Positions 16,384 to 24,793 are shown, numbered from the stretch's first letter. The stretch is DNA of 38,870 nucleotides from Rummeliibacillus stabekisii (GCF_007988965.1 NZ_BJVD01000007.1:98625-137494), one strand, 5' to 3'. Translations and numbers: made by a program. The notes: generated by a model not told the origin, from the sequence alone.

Positions 16384-17553
16384 CTAAATTTGTTTTTGTT
16401 CCCGCAATGTTTTCTTGCTTGAACGATAAACAAGGAGTACGAGTATACTCGCCAGTGCTAGCACGCCGGCTATATCGTAAACGAAATTTGCTTCTTTTGT
16501 TAAAACCCATGTGAAGAATAATGGACCAATAATCCTTCCCATATTGTCCATGGAATAAGAAAGACCAGCAGCAGTGCCATATTTCCCGCCCGATTCTTTA
16601 GAGGAGAGAGACGTATTCAAGGTTCTAGCTAAAGCATTACCAGCAGTAAATACACAAAGCGCGAATCCTGCGAATGCAAGGCTCTGTGTGAATGGGAATA
16701 ATAATAAGCCGATTGCTGTGACAACTTGCGCCCCTATAAGCCATCTGGTTTCTTTTCCATCTTTGATGTGCCTCACAAGGCCGCCTTGTATTAAGAAATC
16801 AACAAAGCCACTGAACAAAAAGAGTGATCCTAACTGAGCAGAAGTAATTTGGATTTTTTCCATTTGGAATAATTGAAGTGTCGATTCAACGCCTGCTAGC
16901 AGGAATGTCACAATAAACGAGAAAATAAATAAGTATCTCACGCGATATTGAAAAAGCATGGAGGTCCCTTTTGGTATAATAGCTCTTTTTGTAGCTTCAC
17001 CTTGTCGAACAGGTTCACGTAATACAATACTTGCGTAAATAAGCAACAGGATGAGAAGGATGCTAGATACGGTGAATGGCGTGCTTAAACTAATCTGTCC
17101 AAGCAACCCGCCCAAAGCCGGTCCAAAGATAAATCCAAGACCAATAGACATGCCCATAAAACCCATATATTTGTTGCGGTTTTCTTCAGTCGACATATCG
17201 CCTATAAAACCAGTAACGGCCGTATAAAGAGCGCCTGAGAATAAACCGCCTATAATACGGGAAATATAAAGCATTGTTAACGATTTCATAAACAATGAAA
17301 TTAATATAAAGCTTGTACTAAATCCAAGCAAACCAATTAAAATTAGTTTTTTTCGGCCCATCTTGTCACTCAGCATCCCCCATAAGGGAGCGGTAAAAAA
17401 GCTTGCAAGTGAATAAATGGTTAAAAGTCCGCCAACATGCATTTTGACAAAGCCTTGATTTACTACTACTTCAGGTAAGACAGGTATAATCAAGCCAAAT
17501 CCAAAATACACAAAAAACTGAACAGACATCAGTAAGAAGAGCGATTTTTTCAT
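16384..17553 (-). CDS. MFS drug/solute transporter
   Basis: This 389-residue major facilitator protein has about 12 hydrophobic segments. It carries the loop 2-3 signature GMLSDKMGRKKLILIGL and the drug-antiporter-like FGFGLIIPVLPEVV in helix 1, which suggests the DHA1 multidrug group; the substrate is unknown. The frame extends to a TTG at 17595, but I prefer ATG 17553 because MKKSLFLLMSVQFF is the usual family start. No strong ribosome binding site decides between them. A perfect 14-bp palindrome (17615-17628) lies just downstream of a likely -10 box, so expression is probably repressed by a dimeric regulator. No regulator gene is adjacent. Confidence 0.9.
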   Translation of the reverse strand: MKKSLFLLMSVQFFVYFGFGLIIPVLPEVVVNQGFVKMHVGGLLTIYSLASFFTAPLWGMLSDKMGRKKLILIGLLGFSTSFILISLFMKSLTMLYISRIIGGLFSGALYTAVTGFIGDMSTEENRNKYMGFMGMSIGLGFIFGPALGGLLGQISLSTPFTVSSILLILLLIYASIVLREPVRQGEATKRAIIPKGTSMLFQYRVRYLFIFSFIVTFLLAGVESTLQLFQMEKIQITSAQLGSLFLFSGFVDFLIQGGLVRHIKDGKETRWLIGAQVVTAIGLLLFPFTQSLAFAGFALCVFTAGNALARTLNTSLSSKESGGKYGTAAGLSYSMDNMGRIIGPLFFTWVLTKEANFVYDIAGVLALASILVLLVYRSSKKTLREQKQI

Positions 17554-17614
17554 GTTAACCCAACTTTCTTTAAAGACATTCGATTCATCACCCAACCATT
17601 AGATTGAATAAATA

Positions 17615-17628
17615 GTGAAACGTTTCAC
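17615..17628. promoter_or_regulatory. Perfect 14-bp palindrome, probable operator of the MFS gene
   Basis: GTGAAACGTTTCAC is a complete palindrome with central CG. LacI/GalR-family operators typically have GAAACGTTTC-like cores. It lies 12 bases beyond the -10 box of the minus-strand promoter, about where transcription would start. Confidence 0.65.
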
Positions 17629-17639
17629 CTATAATTTCT

Positions 17640-17669
17640 AGTATAAGGTGAACAACGGATGAATGCTAA
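17640..17669 (-). promoter_or_regulatory. Probable SigA promoter of the MFS gene
   Basis: On the minus strand, TTAGCA (17669-17664), an 18-base spacer and TATACT (17645-17640) form a reasonable SigA promoter upstream of the palindrome. Confidence 0.5.
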
Positions 17670-17798
17670 GCCTAGCCTTGAGAAGTAAAGAAATTTATTA
17701 GTTAAGTGCTATTTGTAAATTAAATTCATTGTTTATGAGGGCTTTCCTTTCGGGAATAGACATCATAAGAATAGGAAGATTTAAGGAGGAATAGAGTA

Positions 17799-18089
17799 AT
17801 GGATATCACAGTAGTAGCAAAAATGAAAACAAATGACGGATCAGAAGGGATTTTAGACTTAAAGGAGCCAGTATTAGTTGAAATGGAATCTGCACGGGAA
17901 TTCAAAGTGAAAAATGCCTTAGAGTATCTTGGCCATACGGATATTAAAGCACAGTCGCTTGAAATGAATAAATATGTGGCCACAAGCGTATTTAATGGTG
18001 AATCTTACCAAACGGAGATTTCATTTAGCTATGCCTTGCGGGCAAATGGGCAGTATTTTGAACTGCAGGAGTTAAAAGGAATGATATAA
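17799..18089 (+). CDS. Small soluble protein, function unknown
   Basis: This 96-residue protein has no signal peptide, membrane segment, cysteine cluster or motif I recognise. It looks like a compact alpha/beta protein, with several predicted strands and a charged helix near MESAREFKVKNALEYL. An excellent AAGGAGGAA ribosome binding site precedes the ATG and a strong terminator follows, so it is very probably a real gene. It is transcribed divergently from the MFS gene across about 240 bases that contain the palindrome, but a functional link is unproven. Confidence 0.72.
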   Translation: MDITVVAKMKTNDGSEGILDLKEPVLVEMESAREFKVKNALEYLGHTDIKAQSLEMNKYVATSVFNGESYQTEISFSYALRANGQYFELQELKGMI

Positions 18090-18100
18090 AAGGAGGGATA

Positions 18101-18144
18101 AAAGCTGTCTGACAAAAGGATCTCCATTTAAGACAGCTTTTTTC
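18101..18144 (+). terminator. Intrinsic terminator
   Basis: AAAGCTGTCT (18101-18110) pairs exactly with AGACAGCTTT (18131-18140), followed by TTTC. Confidence 0.85.
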
Positions 18145-18281
18145 TTCTAGATGTGGTTTAGAGAGAGTTAAGAGGGGAATAATTATAATACATATAGAGA
18201 TGGGTATCTAAGTTGTGAAGGTAGCCTATAAAAAAATCATTAATTATGTAACAATATTGAAAAATTTAAAGGGTTTAAAAA

Positions 18282-18290
18282 TGGTATTAT
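18282..18290 (+). promoter_or_regulatory. Possible extended -10 promoter of the 45-residue protein gene
   Basis: TGG directly followed by TATTAT (18285-18290) resembles an extended -10. No good -35 is present. The leader to the start codon would be about 100 bases. Confidence 0.35.
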
Positions 18291-18394
18291 AGAAATGAAT
18301 ATATAGAAGCTTATTTGGTTAATTTAAAGTGGAGAAGCAACTTTTTAAAAACAGCTTCGTCAATGAATATAAGTAAAAAGAAGAGGTGGAAAGA

Positions 18395-18532
18395 ATGTCA
18401 AGAGATGTAGATATCACAAAAATTATTTCAAATTTATCAAAACTTGGCGTAAAGGCGACTACTACAAAATCTCGCTTAGAATTATTAAAAGCATTAGCAC
18501 CACCAAAATCATCTCCCCAAACGCAAAGCTAA
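18395..18532 (+). CDS. 45-residue protein, function unknown
   Basis: This short gene has an AAGAGGTGGAAAG ribosome binding site directly before ATG 18395, and TAA at 18530-18532. The product starts MSRDVDITKIISNLSKLG, then KATTTKSRLELLKALAPPK, and ends in a polar tail. It is probably two short helices joined by a basic turn, cytoplasmic. I do not recognise it. The ribosome binding site, lack of rare codons and a terminator 16 bases after the stop support a real gene. It is convergent with rodA. Confidence 0.7.
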   Translation: MSRDVDITKIISNLSKLGVKATTTKSRLELLKALAPPKSSPQTQS

Positions 18533-18547
18533 CTTAAGAGACATCCC

Positions 18548-18580
18548 AAACTTCGGCCCCATTACTAGTCGGAGTTTTTT
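18548..18580 (+). terminator. Intrinsic terminator of the 45-residue protein gene
   Basis: AAACTTCG (18548-18555) pairs with CGGAGTTT (18570-18577) with one G-U pair, and ends in a T-run. Confidence 0.75.
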
Positions 18581-18646
18581 AAAACGCCTCGGTCCAAAAA
18601 TGCATGTATACCGAACGCAAACAACCGATAGCGTTTTATTATACAT

Positions 18647-18689
18647 AAAAACGCCTAAAGAGCTTTTAGATGCTCTCTAGGCGTTTTTT
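18647..18689. terminator. Terminator of rodA (bidirectional form)
   Basis: An AAAAACGCCT arm pairs with AGGCGTTTTT, with an inner AGAGC/GCTCT stem. T-runs occur on both strands. Confidence 0.88.
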
Positions 18690-18692
18690 TAG

Positions 18693-19886
18693 TTAAAAGT
18701 CATCATCGTCATCATGATTGCCAAACATATATGTGCGATGGTGGAATTTCATGCTGAAGACCAAACCTAATGCTAAAGCATTCCCCATCATAGCACTCCC
18801 TCCATAACTAATGAATGGAAGAGGTATTCCTGTAATAGGCAGTACCTGTGTTGTCATTCCAATATTTTCAAAGACATGGAATGTAATCATAGCAATAATG
18901 CCTGCACACACATACGTACAAAACGGATCTTTCATTCGTAGTGTGAGTTTTGTTAGGTGGAAGATTAGGAAGAAGAACAAGCAAATGACAACACTTGCTC
19001 CGATAAAGCCAAACTCTTCACCGATGACGCTAAAAATAAAATCGGTATGATTCTCTGGTACATATACTTCTTTATGCTTGAACCCTTTACCGAAGATTTC
19101 CCCAGAACCAATCGCATTCAACGATGCAATTAAATGGTAACCATCGCCGGAAGAATACGAGTAAGGATCTAGCCAAGAATAGATACGTGCTAGTTGGTAG
19201 GGGTCAAATTTTAGTTTATGGATTAAGAAGTCCTGCATATTAATGGCCATCCACAAGAGTGAACCGCCGACAACTGCTGCTATAGAGGCAACAGGTAGTA
19301 TGATTTTCCATGGAATGCCGGCTACGATGATAACAGCGCTCGTAATAGCCAAAAATACAAGCGATGTACCAAGGTCAGGCTGTTTCATAATGAGACCAAG
19401 TGGCACCAATAGAACTAAGAAGATTTTTCCTAATAAAATCATATCTGTTTTAAAAGTCTTTAAGGGATGCGAGTCATGGTGTTTGCTGACGGTCCTGGCT
19501 AGCGCAAGGATATAGAAGGTTTTCATAAACTCGGATGGCTGGATATCTGCAAAACCTAAGTGGAACCAGCTTTTCGCTCCGTTTCGCGGTTCAGCGATTT
19601 GTCCAACGCCCCCTGGCGCTACCATTAAGACAATCAGTACTAGGATACCAGCTCCATATAAATACCAAGCCATCTTTTTGTATTGATCTGGGTCAAAGTA
19701 CATCATGACTGCGACAATACAAGCGCCAACAAAATACCAAAAAAGCTGTTTTGGCACAAAGTTAGTGATATATTGGCCTGACATTTGGGCAGAGGAGATT
19801 GCCATCACGCTGACAATACAAAATAATATCAATATAAAAGCGAGCGTCCAGTCAAAACGATCGGAAAAATTTCTTTTTGAATTCAT
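18693..19886 (-). CDS. rodA: Peptidoglycan glycosyltransferase RodA (SEDS family)
   Basis: This 397-residue SEDS protein has about ten membrane helices. It shows RodA-like features: RNGAKSWFHLGFADIQPSEF with the PSE motif, KQPDLGTSLVF, the long extracellular loop with ARIYSWLDPYSYSSGDGYH, and GIPLPFISYGGSAMMGNALA near the end. RodA polymerises glycan strands with a class B PBP in the elongation machinery. FtsW is the alternative, but the GAKSWFHLG segment and length fit RodA better. The start is ATG 19886, as AGGTGA lies five bases upstream; an upstream GTG overlaps that site. The C-terminus ends in five aspartates (DDDDDF), an unusual acidic tail. ddl and murF lie about 1.3 kb away on the other strand. 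Confidence 0.93.
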   Translation of the reverse strand: MNSKRNFSDRFDWTLAFILILFCIVSVMAISSAQMSGQYITNFVPKQLFWYFVGACIVAVMMYFDPDQYKKMAWYLYGAGILVLIVLMVAPGGVGQIAEPRNGAKSWFHLGFADIQPSEFMKTFYILALARTVSKHHDSHPLKTFKTDMILLGKIFLVLLVPLGLIMKQPDLGTSLVFLAITSAVIIVAGIPWKIILPVASIAAVVGGSLLWMAINMQDFLIHKLKFDPYQLARIYSWLDPYSYSSGDGYHLIASLNAIGSGEIFGKGFKHKEVYVPENHTDFIFSVIGEEFGFIGASVVICLFFFLIFHLTKLTLRMKDPFCTYVCAGIIAMITFHVFENIGMTTQVLPITGIPLPFISYGGSAMMGNALALGLVFSMKFHHRTYMFGNHDDDDDF

Positions 19887-20217
19887 GATAGTCACCTATA
19901 GTAGTAGATTTGATACAAAAAATATAGTGAAGCTTCAATCAATGGGCGCTTTTCTTTCTTTTTCCACCATTGATACTTGTGTTACCTGTTCTGGTTGGTC
20001 ATTTATGCTAAACCTACCAGTAAAAACTACACTAGCCTATCAAATTTAAAGCAGTCTTTCAATGGGGAATCTGTTTTTTAAAGCATTTGGCATGTCCGAA
20101 AAAGCCTCACTTCTCTTATTGTATCATGGCCTGTATAAAGTGAAACGAAAATACATCACAAATGTTTCAAAAATGTTTATTTCCTCTTATAATAGTATAG
20201 GAAACGAGGTGATCGAC
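19887..20217. other. Divergent intergenic region rodA / unknown gene
   Basis: About 330 bases. The right part contains a good SigA promoter (20165-20193) for the rightward gene. A frame is open on the plus strand from 20062, but the promoter lies inside it and there is no ribosome binding site, so I treat it as non-coding. No convincing rodA promoter was found. Confidence 0.55.
20165..20193 (+). promoter_or_regulatory. SigA promoter of the 249-residue protein gene
   Basis: TTTCAA (20165-20170), a 17-base spacer and a perfect TATAAT (20188-20193) lie about 25 bases before the chosen start. Confidence 0.6.
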
Positions 20218-20967
20218 TTGGCAAAAAAAATGCGAGCTGCTGATGACTATTTACATCATCTATATGTACACAAGAATGAAATAAACCAATTTGCGATGTT
20301 GAGCGGTTTGACTTTCCGCGAATTTGTCTCTGCAGTCGGTCCGCTTCAAAATATTTTGCTGCTGAAGAATGAGTATGATGATGGTTCGTTCAACATGCAT
20401 ACGCGATTAGAGTTTGTGGAAGAGAAAAGTATACCGAAATTTGTAAAGAAGGCCATGGATTCTAAAAAAGACTTGTGCTGGATTGATTTCTCGGATGAAC
20501 GTAAACTAAATCTTCTAACTCCACAAGAACAAGCTGAATTGCTTTATATTGGACATAAAAAGGAAGCGATTCGTTCTCCTTTCTACCACCAATTGCAAAA
20601 TAGATACGTTTATTTATCTTCCCAAGATGCAAAAACATCAAAAATTTATTTCCGCGACATGTCGGACTTAAGAAAACTTGTTACGCAAGTATTCAATAAC
20701 ATCATTCAAGAAAAAGAACGGACTAATTTTTGGAGACGAAAAACGGGGAATTTGATACCGATTATTAGTGAAGAATTGATGGGGAATTTCCGTGAAGATG
20801 TAGAAGATGGCGTATTGTTTTCATTATACAAAATTGAAAAACCGAAGCTCTCCTATGTTTTGGAATTACGCTCACTTTCTGAAGAGTACTTTCCTGATGA
20901 AATATGGGATGATTTAAATAATTTATTAAAGAGAACTCCGGATAAGGTATTAGAAGTACACAAATAG
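20218..20967 (+). CDS. Cytoplasmic protein, function unknown
   Basis: This 249-residue protein starts at TTG 20218, chosen because GAGGTGAT lies just upstream and the promoter lies immediately before it; the open frame to the left is not used. There is no signal peptide or membrane segment. The sequence is rich in Lys, Asp and Glu, with segments such as AMLSGLTFREFVSAVGPL, FLCWIDFSDE-like strands and a C-terminal charged helix (IWDDLNNLLKRTPDKVLEV). I recognise no enzyme motif. It sits between rodA and ddl, but this alone does not show a wall function. A strong terminator at 21053-21092 separates it from ddl. Confidence 0.75.
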   Translation: MAKKMRAADDYLHHLYVHKNEINQFAMLSGLTFREFVSAVGPLQNILLLKNEYDDGSFNMHTRLEFVEEKSIPKFVKKAMDSKKDLCWIDFSDERKLNLLTPQEQAELLYIGHKKEAIRSPFYHQLQNRYVYLSSQDAKTSKIYFRDMSDLRKLVTQVFNNIIQEKERTNFWRRKTGNLIPIISEELMGNFREDVEDGVLFSLYKIEKPKLSYVLELRSLSEEYFPDEIWDDLNNLLKRTPDKVLEVHK

Positions 20968-21052
20968 GAAATTACCTGGACAGTTTTTAAAAAAGCACGC
21001 ATTCCACCCATGTAAAAATGGATGAATCGTTGCATTATAAATCGCTTTTTTG

Positions 21053-21092
21053 AGATTCCTACATATCATAAGTAGGAATCTTTTGTTTTTTT
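21053..21092 (+). terminator. Intrinsic terminator
   Basis: AGATTCCTAC (21053-21062) pairs with GTAGGAATCT (21072-21081), followed by TTTGTTTTTTT. Confidence 0.9.
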
Positions 21093-21225
21093 ACTGTATT
21101 ATTACTTCAAAGTGCTATGATAGAAATATTAAATTACAGGGCGTATTAAATCATTTGTATTATTTTATGATGTAAATAAGTCGTGTTAAAATGGGAAGTA
21201 GAAAAAACTTGGAGGAATATAAAGA

Positions 21226-22293
21226 ATGAAAAGAAAATTAGGCTTGTTATATGGTGGTAAATCAGCAGAACATGATGTGTCATTATCAACTGCCAAGGCT
21301 GTCATTCAAGCATTGAATTTTGATCAATATGATGTGTTTCCAATTTACATCACGCGCGAGGGAGAATGGCGAAAAGGCGCACAACTAACAATGCCTGTAG
21401 AAAATACTGATGACTTAGTATTCCAAATGGATGGAAACGAAGAAAAACCCAATGATATATCAAGTTTCTTAGTATCAGATGAGAAACCGTTTGATGTGAT
21501 CTTCCCGCTACTGCACGGTACGAATGGTGAAGACGGTACTGTTCAAGGATTGCTAGAAGTATTGAATTTGCCTTACGTTGGCAATGGTGTTTTGGCTTCA
21601 GCGGCGGGTATGGATAAAGTTGTAATGAAACAATTATTCGAAGTAGCTGGTCTGCAACAAGTGCCATATGTGTACTTTATCCGTAAAGAATGGCAGAAGA
21701 AGCAGGAAGAACTGCTGAAAGAAATGGAAGATAAGCTCTCTTGGCCAATGTTTGTAAAACCTGCTAACTTAGGGTCTAGTGTAGGTATCAGTAAGGCGAC
21801 TAATCATGAAGAGCTAATCAAAGCAGTGGATCTTGCTTTAAAATATGACCGTAAAATTGTCGTAGAAACAGGCATTACTGCACGTGAAGTAGAGATGGCC
21901 GTACTGGGCAATGACGAACCAAAAGTATCTGTTCCAGGTGAAATTAAACCAGTCACAGATTTCTATGATTATAATTCCAAGTACAATGATAATCAAACAG
22001 ATCTATTGATTCCAGCACCTGTATCAGATAACGTGATTGCTAATATGTCCGATATGGCTAAACGTGCATTCAAAATAATAGATTGTTCTGGACTTGTCCG
22101 CGCTGATTTCTTTGTGACAGCAGAGGATGATATATATATTAACGAAATAAACACAATGCCTGGCTTTACGCCTGTCAGCATGTATCCAATTCTTTGGCAA
22201 AATACAAATCTCTCTTATAGCGATTTAATCGAAGAGTTGATTTCTTTAGCCATTGAACGCCATGAAGAAAAGCAACAACTTCAATACCAATAA
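21226..22293 (+). CDS. ddl: D-alanine--D-alanine ligase
   Basis: This 355-residue ATP-grasp ligase joins two D-alanines for the peptidoglycan stem peptide in the cytoplasm. The visible motifs are [17 protein letters not shown] at the N-terminus, [34 protein letters not shown] for ATP binding, [20 protein letters not shown] for the Mg site and [10 protein letters not shown]. The residue-level pattern suits a D-Ala-D-Ala ligase. I did not assess D-lactate specificity beyond this. The ATG follows GGAGG closely. murF starts 22 bases downstream, giving a ddl-murF unit whose products are used in sequence. Alr, encoded about 10 kb further on, provides the D-alanine. Confidence 0.96.
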   Translation: MKRKLGLLYGGKSAEHDVSLSTAKAVIQALNFDQYDVFPIYITREGEWRKGAQLTMPVENTDDLVFQMDGNEEKPNDISSFLVSDEKPFDVIFPLLHGTNGEDGTVQGLLEVLNLPYVGNGVLASAAGMDKVVMKQLFEVAGLQQVPYVYFIRKEWQKKQEELLKEMEDKLSWPMFVKPANLGSSVGISKATNHEELIKAVDLALKYDRKIVVETGITAREVEMAVLGNDEPKVSVPGEIKPVTDFYDYNSKYNDNQTDLLIPAPVSDNVIANMSDMAKRAFKIIDCSGLVRADFFVTAEDDIYINEINTMPGFTPVSMYPILWQNTNLSYSDLIEELISLAIERHEEKQQLQYQ

Positions 22294-22315
22294 AAAAGAT
22301 TGAGTGTGATTTCTT

Positions 22316-23689
22316 GTGAAAAAAACATTGCAGCAAATTGCAGATTGGTTAGAACTTGACCAAAAAATGGATGAACGCCTGGTGACAGGGGTTTCCATCA
22401 ATACACGTACATTAGAAGAAGGCGACTTGTTTATACCGTTTCGTGGCGAAAAAACAAACGGTCATAAATATGTAGCTCAAGCCTTTGAAAATGGCGCAGT
22501 AGCTTCTCTTTGGCAAAAAGATGAGCCGAATCCACCGCAAGATGTGCCATTGCTATTTGTAGAAGATCCAGAGAAAGCTTTACAGCAAATGGCGGTTAAA
22601 TATCGCGGAGAACATCTGGCTACATTCATCGGCATTACTGGGTCGAATGGGAAAACATCTACCAAAGACCTTTTAGCTGGAACGCTCTCTCCCTACTTTA
22701 AAGTTCAAAAGACAGAAGGTAACTTTAATAACCAACTTGGCTTGCCATTAACAATCCTTTCTTTAGATGAGGATACACAGTTCGCTATTTTAGAAATGGG
22801 TATGGACGGCTACGGACAGATTGAATTTTTATCAAAAATGGCAAAGCCAATGTTCACTGTTATCACCAATATTGGTGAAGCGCATATGGAAGCGTTGGGT
22901 TCTCGAGAAGGTATCGCCAAAGCCAAATTTGAGATTATTCAAGGTCTCTTGCCAGAAGGAAAGCTATATTATGATGGCGATGAGCCATTGCTACAGCAAT
23001 TAGTGGCAAAAGAGGCACATCTAAATACAAAATCCTTTGGTACCGGCCCATCCAATGACCTTCAGGTAAGCTGGATGGAGACAACAAAAGAAGGCAGTGT
23101 GTTCTGTGTAAAAGGAATGGTTGAAGGGGAGTTCTTTATTCCAGTTCTAGGTCAGCACCAAGTAAAGAACACGTTAGCCGCAATCTTGATTGCGCAGCAG
23201 GTTGGTTTAACTGACGAAGAAATTCGCAATTCTTTAGAAAATGTTTCTTTAACGAATATGCGGATGCAACTTGTAAATGGAGAGCAGGGCACTTTATTTG
23301 TAAACGATGCCTATAATGCTGCTCCTACTTCAATGAAAGCTGCACTAGAATTCATGAAGACAACCACCATGCGCAAGGACAAATGGATTGTACTTGGCGA
23401 CATGCTGGAGCTAGGCCAATTGGAACAGCAATACCATGAGGATTTAGCGGTGGAGATAGACTTGCAAGCCATCCATCATATTTGTTTATATGGACCTCGC
23501 ATGAAACATCTCTATGATATGCTGAAAAACCAGGTGTCAGCAGAACGTCTCATCTGGACAGAGCAGGATTATGGGCCCATCATCGACAGCATCCGCTCAC
23601 AAGCGGACGAACATTCGATCATTCTCCTAAAAGGTTCACGTGGCATGGCTTTAGAGCATATATTAAAAGCATTCACGAAAGAGGATTAA
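22316..23689 (+). CDS. murF: UDP-MurNAc-tripeptide--D-alanyl-D-alanine ligase MurF
   Basis: This 457-residue Mur ligase adds D-Ala-D-Ala to the UDP-MurNAc-tripeptide, the last cytoplasmic precursor step. It has the three Mur domains: N-terminal substrate domain, central ATPase domain with GITGSNGKTSTKD (Lys113), EMGMDGYGQI and TNIGEAHMEALGS, and a C-terminal domain with NDAYNAAPTSMKAAL and GDMLELG. The start is GTG 22316, with a weak ribosome binding site, consistent with translation coupled to ddl 22 bases upstream. It ends at the hairpin at 23694-23736. Confidence 0.96.
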   Translation: MKKTLQQIADWLELDQKMDERLVTGVSINTRTLEEGDLFIPFRGEKTNGHKYVAQAFENGAVASLWQKDEPNPPQDVPLLFVEDPEKALQQMAVKYRGEHLATFIGITGSNGKTSTKDLLAGTLSPYFKVQKTEGNFNNQLGLPLTILSLDEDTQFAILEMGMDGYGQIEFLSKMAKPMFTVITNIGEAHMEALGSREGIAKAKFEIIQGLLPEGKLYYDGDEPLLQQLVAKEAHLNTKSFGTGPSNDLQVSWMETTKEGSVFCVKGMVEGEFFIPVLGQHQVKNTLAAILIAQQVGLTDEEIRNSLENVSLTNMRMQLVNGEQGTLFVNDAYNAAPTSMKAALEFMKTTTMRKDKWIVLGDMLELGQLEQQYHEDLAVEIDLQAIHHICLYGPRMKHLYDMLKNQVSAERLIWTEQDYGPIIDSIRSQADEHSIILLKGSRGMALEHILKAFTKED

Positions 23690-23693
23690 AGAG

Positions 23694-23736
23694 AAAGCGT
23701 TTAGGGAAGACTAATTTTCCTAGGCGTTTTTTTTAG
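23694..23736 (+). terminator. Intrinsic terminator of ddl-murF
   Basis: AAAGCGTTTAGGGAA pairs with TTTTCCTAGGCGTTTT, with several G-U pairs, followed by a long T-run. Confidence 0.8.
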
Positions 23737-23757
23737 CTTGTGTTCACTGGAATAAAA

Positions 23758-23861
23758 CCTCCATCCGTCTTTTATTGCCTTACGGATATGAGGAGGAGGG
23801 AATACTGCCACCCCCGAATATCCTCCTTGTCAGCGGACAAAAGTCTCAACAATGAGGAGGA
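23758..23861 (+). promoter_or_regulatory. Esterase leader with alternative pairings that can cover the ribosome binding site
   Basis: Four segments are alternately complementary. Segment 1 (CCTCCATCCGT, 23758-23768) pairs with segment 2 (ACGGATATGAGG, 23782-23793). Segment 2 (GGATAT, 23784-23789) can instead pair with segment 3 (ATATCC, 23818-23823). Segment 3 (TCCTCCTT, 23821-23828) can pair over eight bases with segment 4 (GAGGAGGA, 23854-23861), which contains the ribosome binding site. The layout resembles a translational switch. No known riboswitch class is recognised. Confidence 0.5.
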
Positions 23862-23867
23862 ACGAAT

Positions 23868-24563
23868 TTGAAAATCGGTGTCTTATGCTTGCACGGTTTT
23901 ACAGGTGGACGACATGAAATCAAGACGTTTACTCAATATCTAGAACAACAAACAGATTGGATTCTCCATGTCCCCGTTTTATCTGGACACGGCGACAAAC
24001 TTAATCTTAGTCACTATACAGCAGAGCATTGGTTAATGGATGCAGAAATAGCCTACAGACGATTGTATAAGAAAGTAGATATGGTCTACATAGTAGGCTT
24101 CTCTATGGGTGGGATTATCGCTATGTATTTGGCGTTGCGTTATAAAGTTCAAGCTCTTGTTCTCTTGAGTCCCGCAGCCAGATATATTCGCACTAAACAA
24201 TTTGCGATTGATTTAAGTAAATTATTTATGGATACCCTTCATGGAGATTATGAAAAAAATGATTTATTTCAGCTGTATGAAAAAAAGGTTATAGAGGTTC
24301 CCTTACATTCGGTGACAGAATTCACGCGCCTAGTACGTATAGTGTCGCCATATTATCGCAAAATAAATACACCGGTTTGTTTTGTACAAGGTAAAAAAGA
24401 TGAGCTTGTTCCATATGGCACAGCAACTTACCTATACCAAACTGTAGCAAGCAAAAAGAAAGAATTAATCTTCTCCCCTGAAGGAAAACATCTCATCTGT
24501 TACAGCGATGATACAAAAGAGTGGTTTCCAAAGGTGTTAGAGTTTATGAGAGGGTGTGTATAA
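23868..24563 (+). CDS. Carboxylesterase, alpha/beta hydrolase (Est30 type)
   Basis: This 231-residue hydrolase resembles the small carboxylesterases of Bacillus and Geobacillus (Est30 group), which cleave short acyl esters. The oxyanion region is LCLHGFTGG (HGFTGG near 9-14). The nucleophile elbow is GFSMGG with Ser79. The acid is probably Asp178 in QGKKDELVP, and the base His208 in PEGKHLICYSDD. No signal peptide, so cytoplasmic. The start is TTG 23868, placed by GAGGAGG seven bases upstream. The preceding leader can sequester this ribosome binding site, suggesting translational control. The natural substrate is unknown. Confidence 0.88.
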   Translation: MKIGVLCLHGFTGGRHEIKTFTQYLEQQTDWILHVPVLSGHGDKLNLSHYTAEHWLMDAEIAYRRLYKKVDMVYIVGFSMGGIIAMYLALRYKVQALVLLSPAARYIRTKQFAIDLSKLFMDTLHGDYEKNDLFQLYEKKVIEVPLHSVTEFTRLVRIVSPYYRKINTPVCFVQGKKDELVPYGTATYLYQTVASKKKELIFSPEGKHLICYSDDTKEWFPKVLEFMRGCV

Positions 24564-24594
24564 ATAAATAAAGTATATAGAGTTTCATGTACGT

Positions 24595-24793
24595 TATAAT
24601 TGCAAGAAAGTATTTACCGTGTTAGAATATTGAAAGCAATGGATACATTTTGTGCGGAGACTCTCCAAATGGATGGAGAGTACTTTTTTTTGAACATTAC
24701 GGTTTATTCTACATTTATTATGAAATGTTTCAGAATTAAACCGCTCGGCAAAGACCGGGCTTTCCCTTTTTATATAAAATTCCTCTGTAAAAT
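24595..24793 (+). promoter_or_regulatory. cshA upstream region with hairpins (terminator and possible leader)
   Basis: The 345 bases between the esterase and cshA contain a TATAAT at 24595-24600 without a clear -35. A hairpin ACTCTCC/GGAGAGT (24660-24681) with a T-run to about 24691 follows. A second hairpin GCTCGG/CCGGGC is near 24747-24765, also followed by T-rich sequence. The first may simply terminate the esterase transcript. If transcription starts at the TATAAT, both lie in a long cshA leader and could attenuate it. Confidence 0.4.
24658..24691 (+). terminator. Intrinsic terminator after esterase (or attenuator of cshA)
   Basis: ACTCTCC (24660-24666) pairs with GGAGAGT (24675-24681), followed by AC and a T-run of eight. 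Confidence 0.75.

Noticed and set aside
17615-17628. Palindrome read as a CcpA cre site
   Set aside because: The spacing around the central CG is one base short on each side compared with the cre consensus.
20062-20217. N-terminal extension of the unknown protein gene
   Set aside because: A SigA promoter and ribosome binding site lie inside it, so the translated part starts at 20218.
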